Positions 53,983 to 54,082 of a DNA stretch of 54,082 nucleotides are shown piece after piece. Numbering within the stretch: position 1 is the stretch's first letter; every line of letters starts with the position of its first letter. Origin of the DNA: Bacteroidota bacterium (GTDB lineage: Bacteria; Bacteroidota; Bacteroidia; Chitinophagales; Chitinophagaceae); NCBI GenBank assembly GCA_018268135.1, contig JAFDXD010000031.1, positions 1-54,082 of the forward strand. The letters are read 5' to 3'. The notes beneath the pieces are model-generated. The model did no database searches. It was given only the letters and a program-made list of their open reading frames with translations, and had not been told where the DNA came from. The position numbers were made by a program, and so were the translations under genes.

Positions 53983-54082
53983 CAGTTTAAGATAATTAAC
54001 CGATTGCCTCTGGTGGTCGGTTTTTTTGTAAATGTATGTTATTTGGTGTTTCTAAATTAAGAGCCCAATGAGGCCTTTTTGA
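53980..54082 (-). mobile_element. End of an IS3-family insertion sequence (partial)
   Basis: The element runs off the right edge of the window. Its end starts with TGACAG, a TG-type IS end, immediately after the HsdR fragment. On the minus strand it encodes the C-terminus of an OrfB-like transposase (see the next entry). No target-site duplication can be checked because the other end is outside the window. Confidence 0.7.
53996..54082 (-). CDS. IS3-family transposase OrfB, C-terminal end (partial)
   Basis: The last 28 codons of an open frame entering from beyond 54082 read KRPHWALNLETPNNIH and end with EAIG and a TAA. This is the standard C-terminal signature of IS3/IS150-type integrase-core transposases (typically N-x-x-RPH-x-AL-x-x-x-TP). 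Only this end is visible, so the rest of the protein and its intactness are unknown. Confidence 0.8.
   Translation of the reverse strand, partial: SKRPHWALNLETPNNIHLQKNRPPEAIG

Noticed and set aside
53998-54027. Hairpin AACCGA/TCGGTT plus T run, first read as a terminator for the hsdR remnant
   Set aside because: It lies inside the C-terminal codons of an IS3-type transposase on the other strand, so the pairing is more simply coincidental or part of the IS end.
1-54082. tRNA, rRNA or CRISPR array
   Set aside because: Reading the intergenic regions I saw no T-loop/acceptor patterns, rRNA stretches or regularly spaced repeats.

Overview
The window is a 54-kb, AT-rich piece of a Bacteroidota chromosome, most likely Chitinophagaceae or a close relative. 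Direct support: PorP/SprF plus T9SS type A and type B sorting domains, several TAnnTTTG promoter boxes typical of the phylum, the CcmB/CcmC/CcmD layout, a standalone AMP nucleosidase, a DUF2723 protein and many small secreted outer-membrane-type proteins. The family-level placement is inference. I found no rRNA, tRNA or CRISPR array.

Layout. 78-3870 (minus) is a tight four-gene operon: Na+/solute symporter, O-methyltransferase, LysM glucosaminidase, hypoxanthine phosphoribosyltransferase. 3948-4484 is a LOG-family nucleotidase. 4481-11270 (minus) holds a T9SS type B multi-PKD protein, its PorP/SprF partner, a GlcD-like FAD oxidase and a small outer-membrane protein. recG (minus) follows; its only standard start codon lies inside the conserved N-terminus. 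13880-23127 is an accessory-looking block: a LytTR regulator overlapping a TPR histidine kinase, then secreted proteins of unknown role, a C1q-like protein, a T9SS type A cargo and a decayed T9SS-type gene. 23691-36879 is mostly housekeeping: DEAD-box helicase, CvfB-like S1 protein, ccmB/ccmC/ccmD, glutamate dehydrogenase, AMP nucleosidase, a double-ATPase peptide ABC protein and a very long TraB/GumN protein. 37187-49412 carries queA, an Mpo1-like protein, an EamA transporter, a Flavo-1-like structured RNA, a DUF2723 membrane protein, a MoxR-type AAA/VWA pair, murB and mnmE.

The right end (49404-54082) is a decayed defence/mobile island at the 3' end of mnmE, the same place used by SGI1-type islands. 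The mnmE end carries an 18-bp att-like sequence that recurs (17/18) at 50317. Between and after the copies lie an ORF6N protein, a truncated GxxExxY gene, rmuC, a class II Fic gene with a repeat-rich promoter, and an hsdR gene broken by an internal deletion/frameshift and then apparently cut by an IS3-family element that runs off the window.

Most novel in my reading: a tandem pair of conserved leader hairpins, each followed by a 10-codon ORF starting MKNQS (38297-38577); the mnmE att/defence-remnant island; and recG apparently using a non-ATG/GTG/TTG start. Base composition and similarity scores were not computed; family assignments come from motif recognition.
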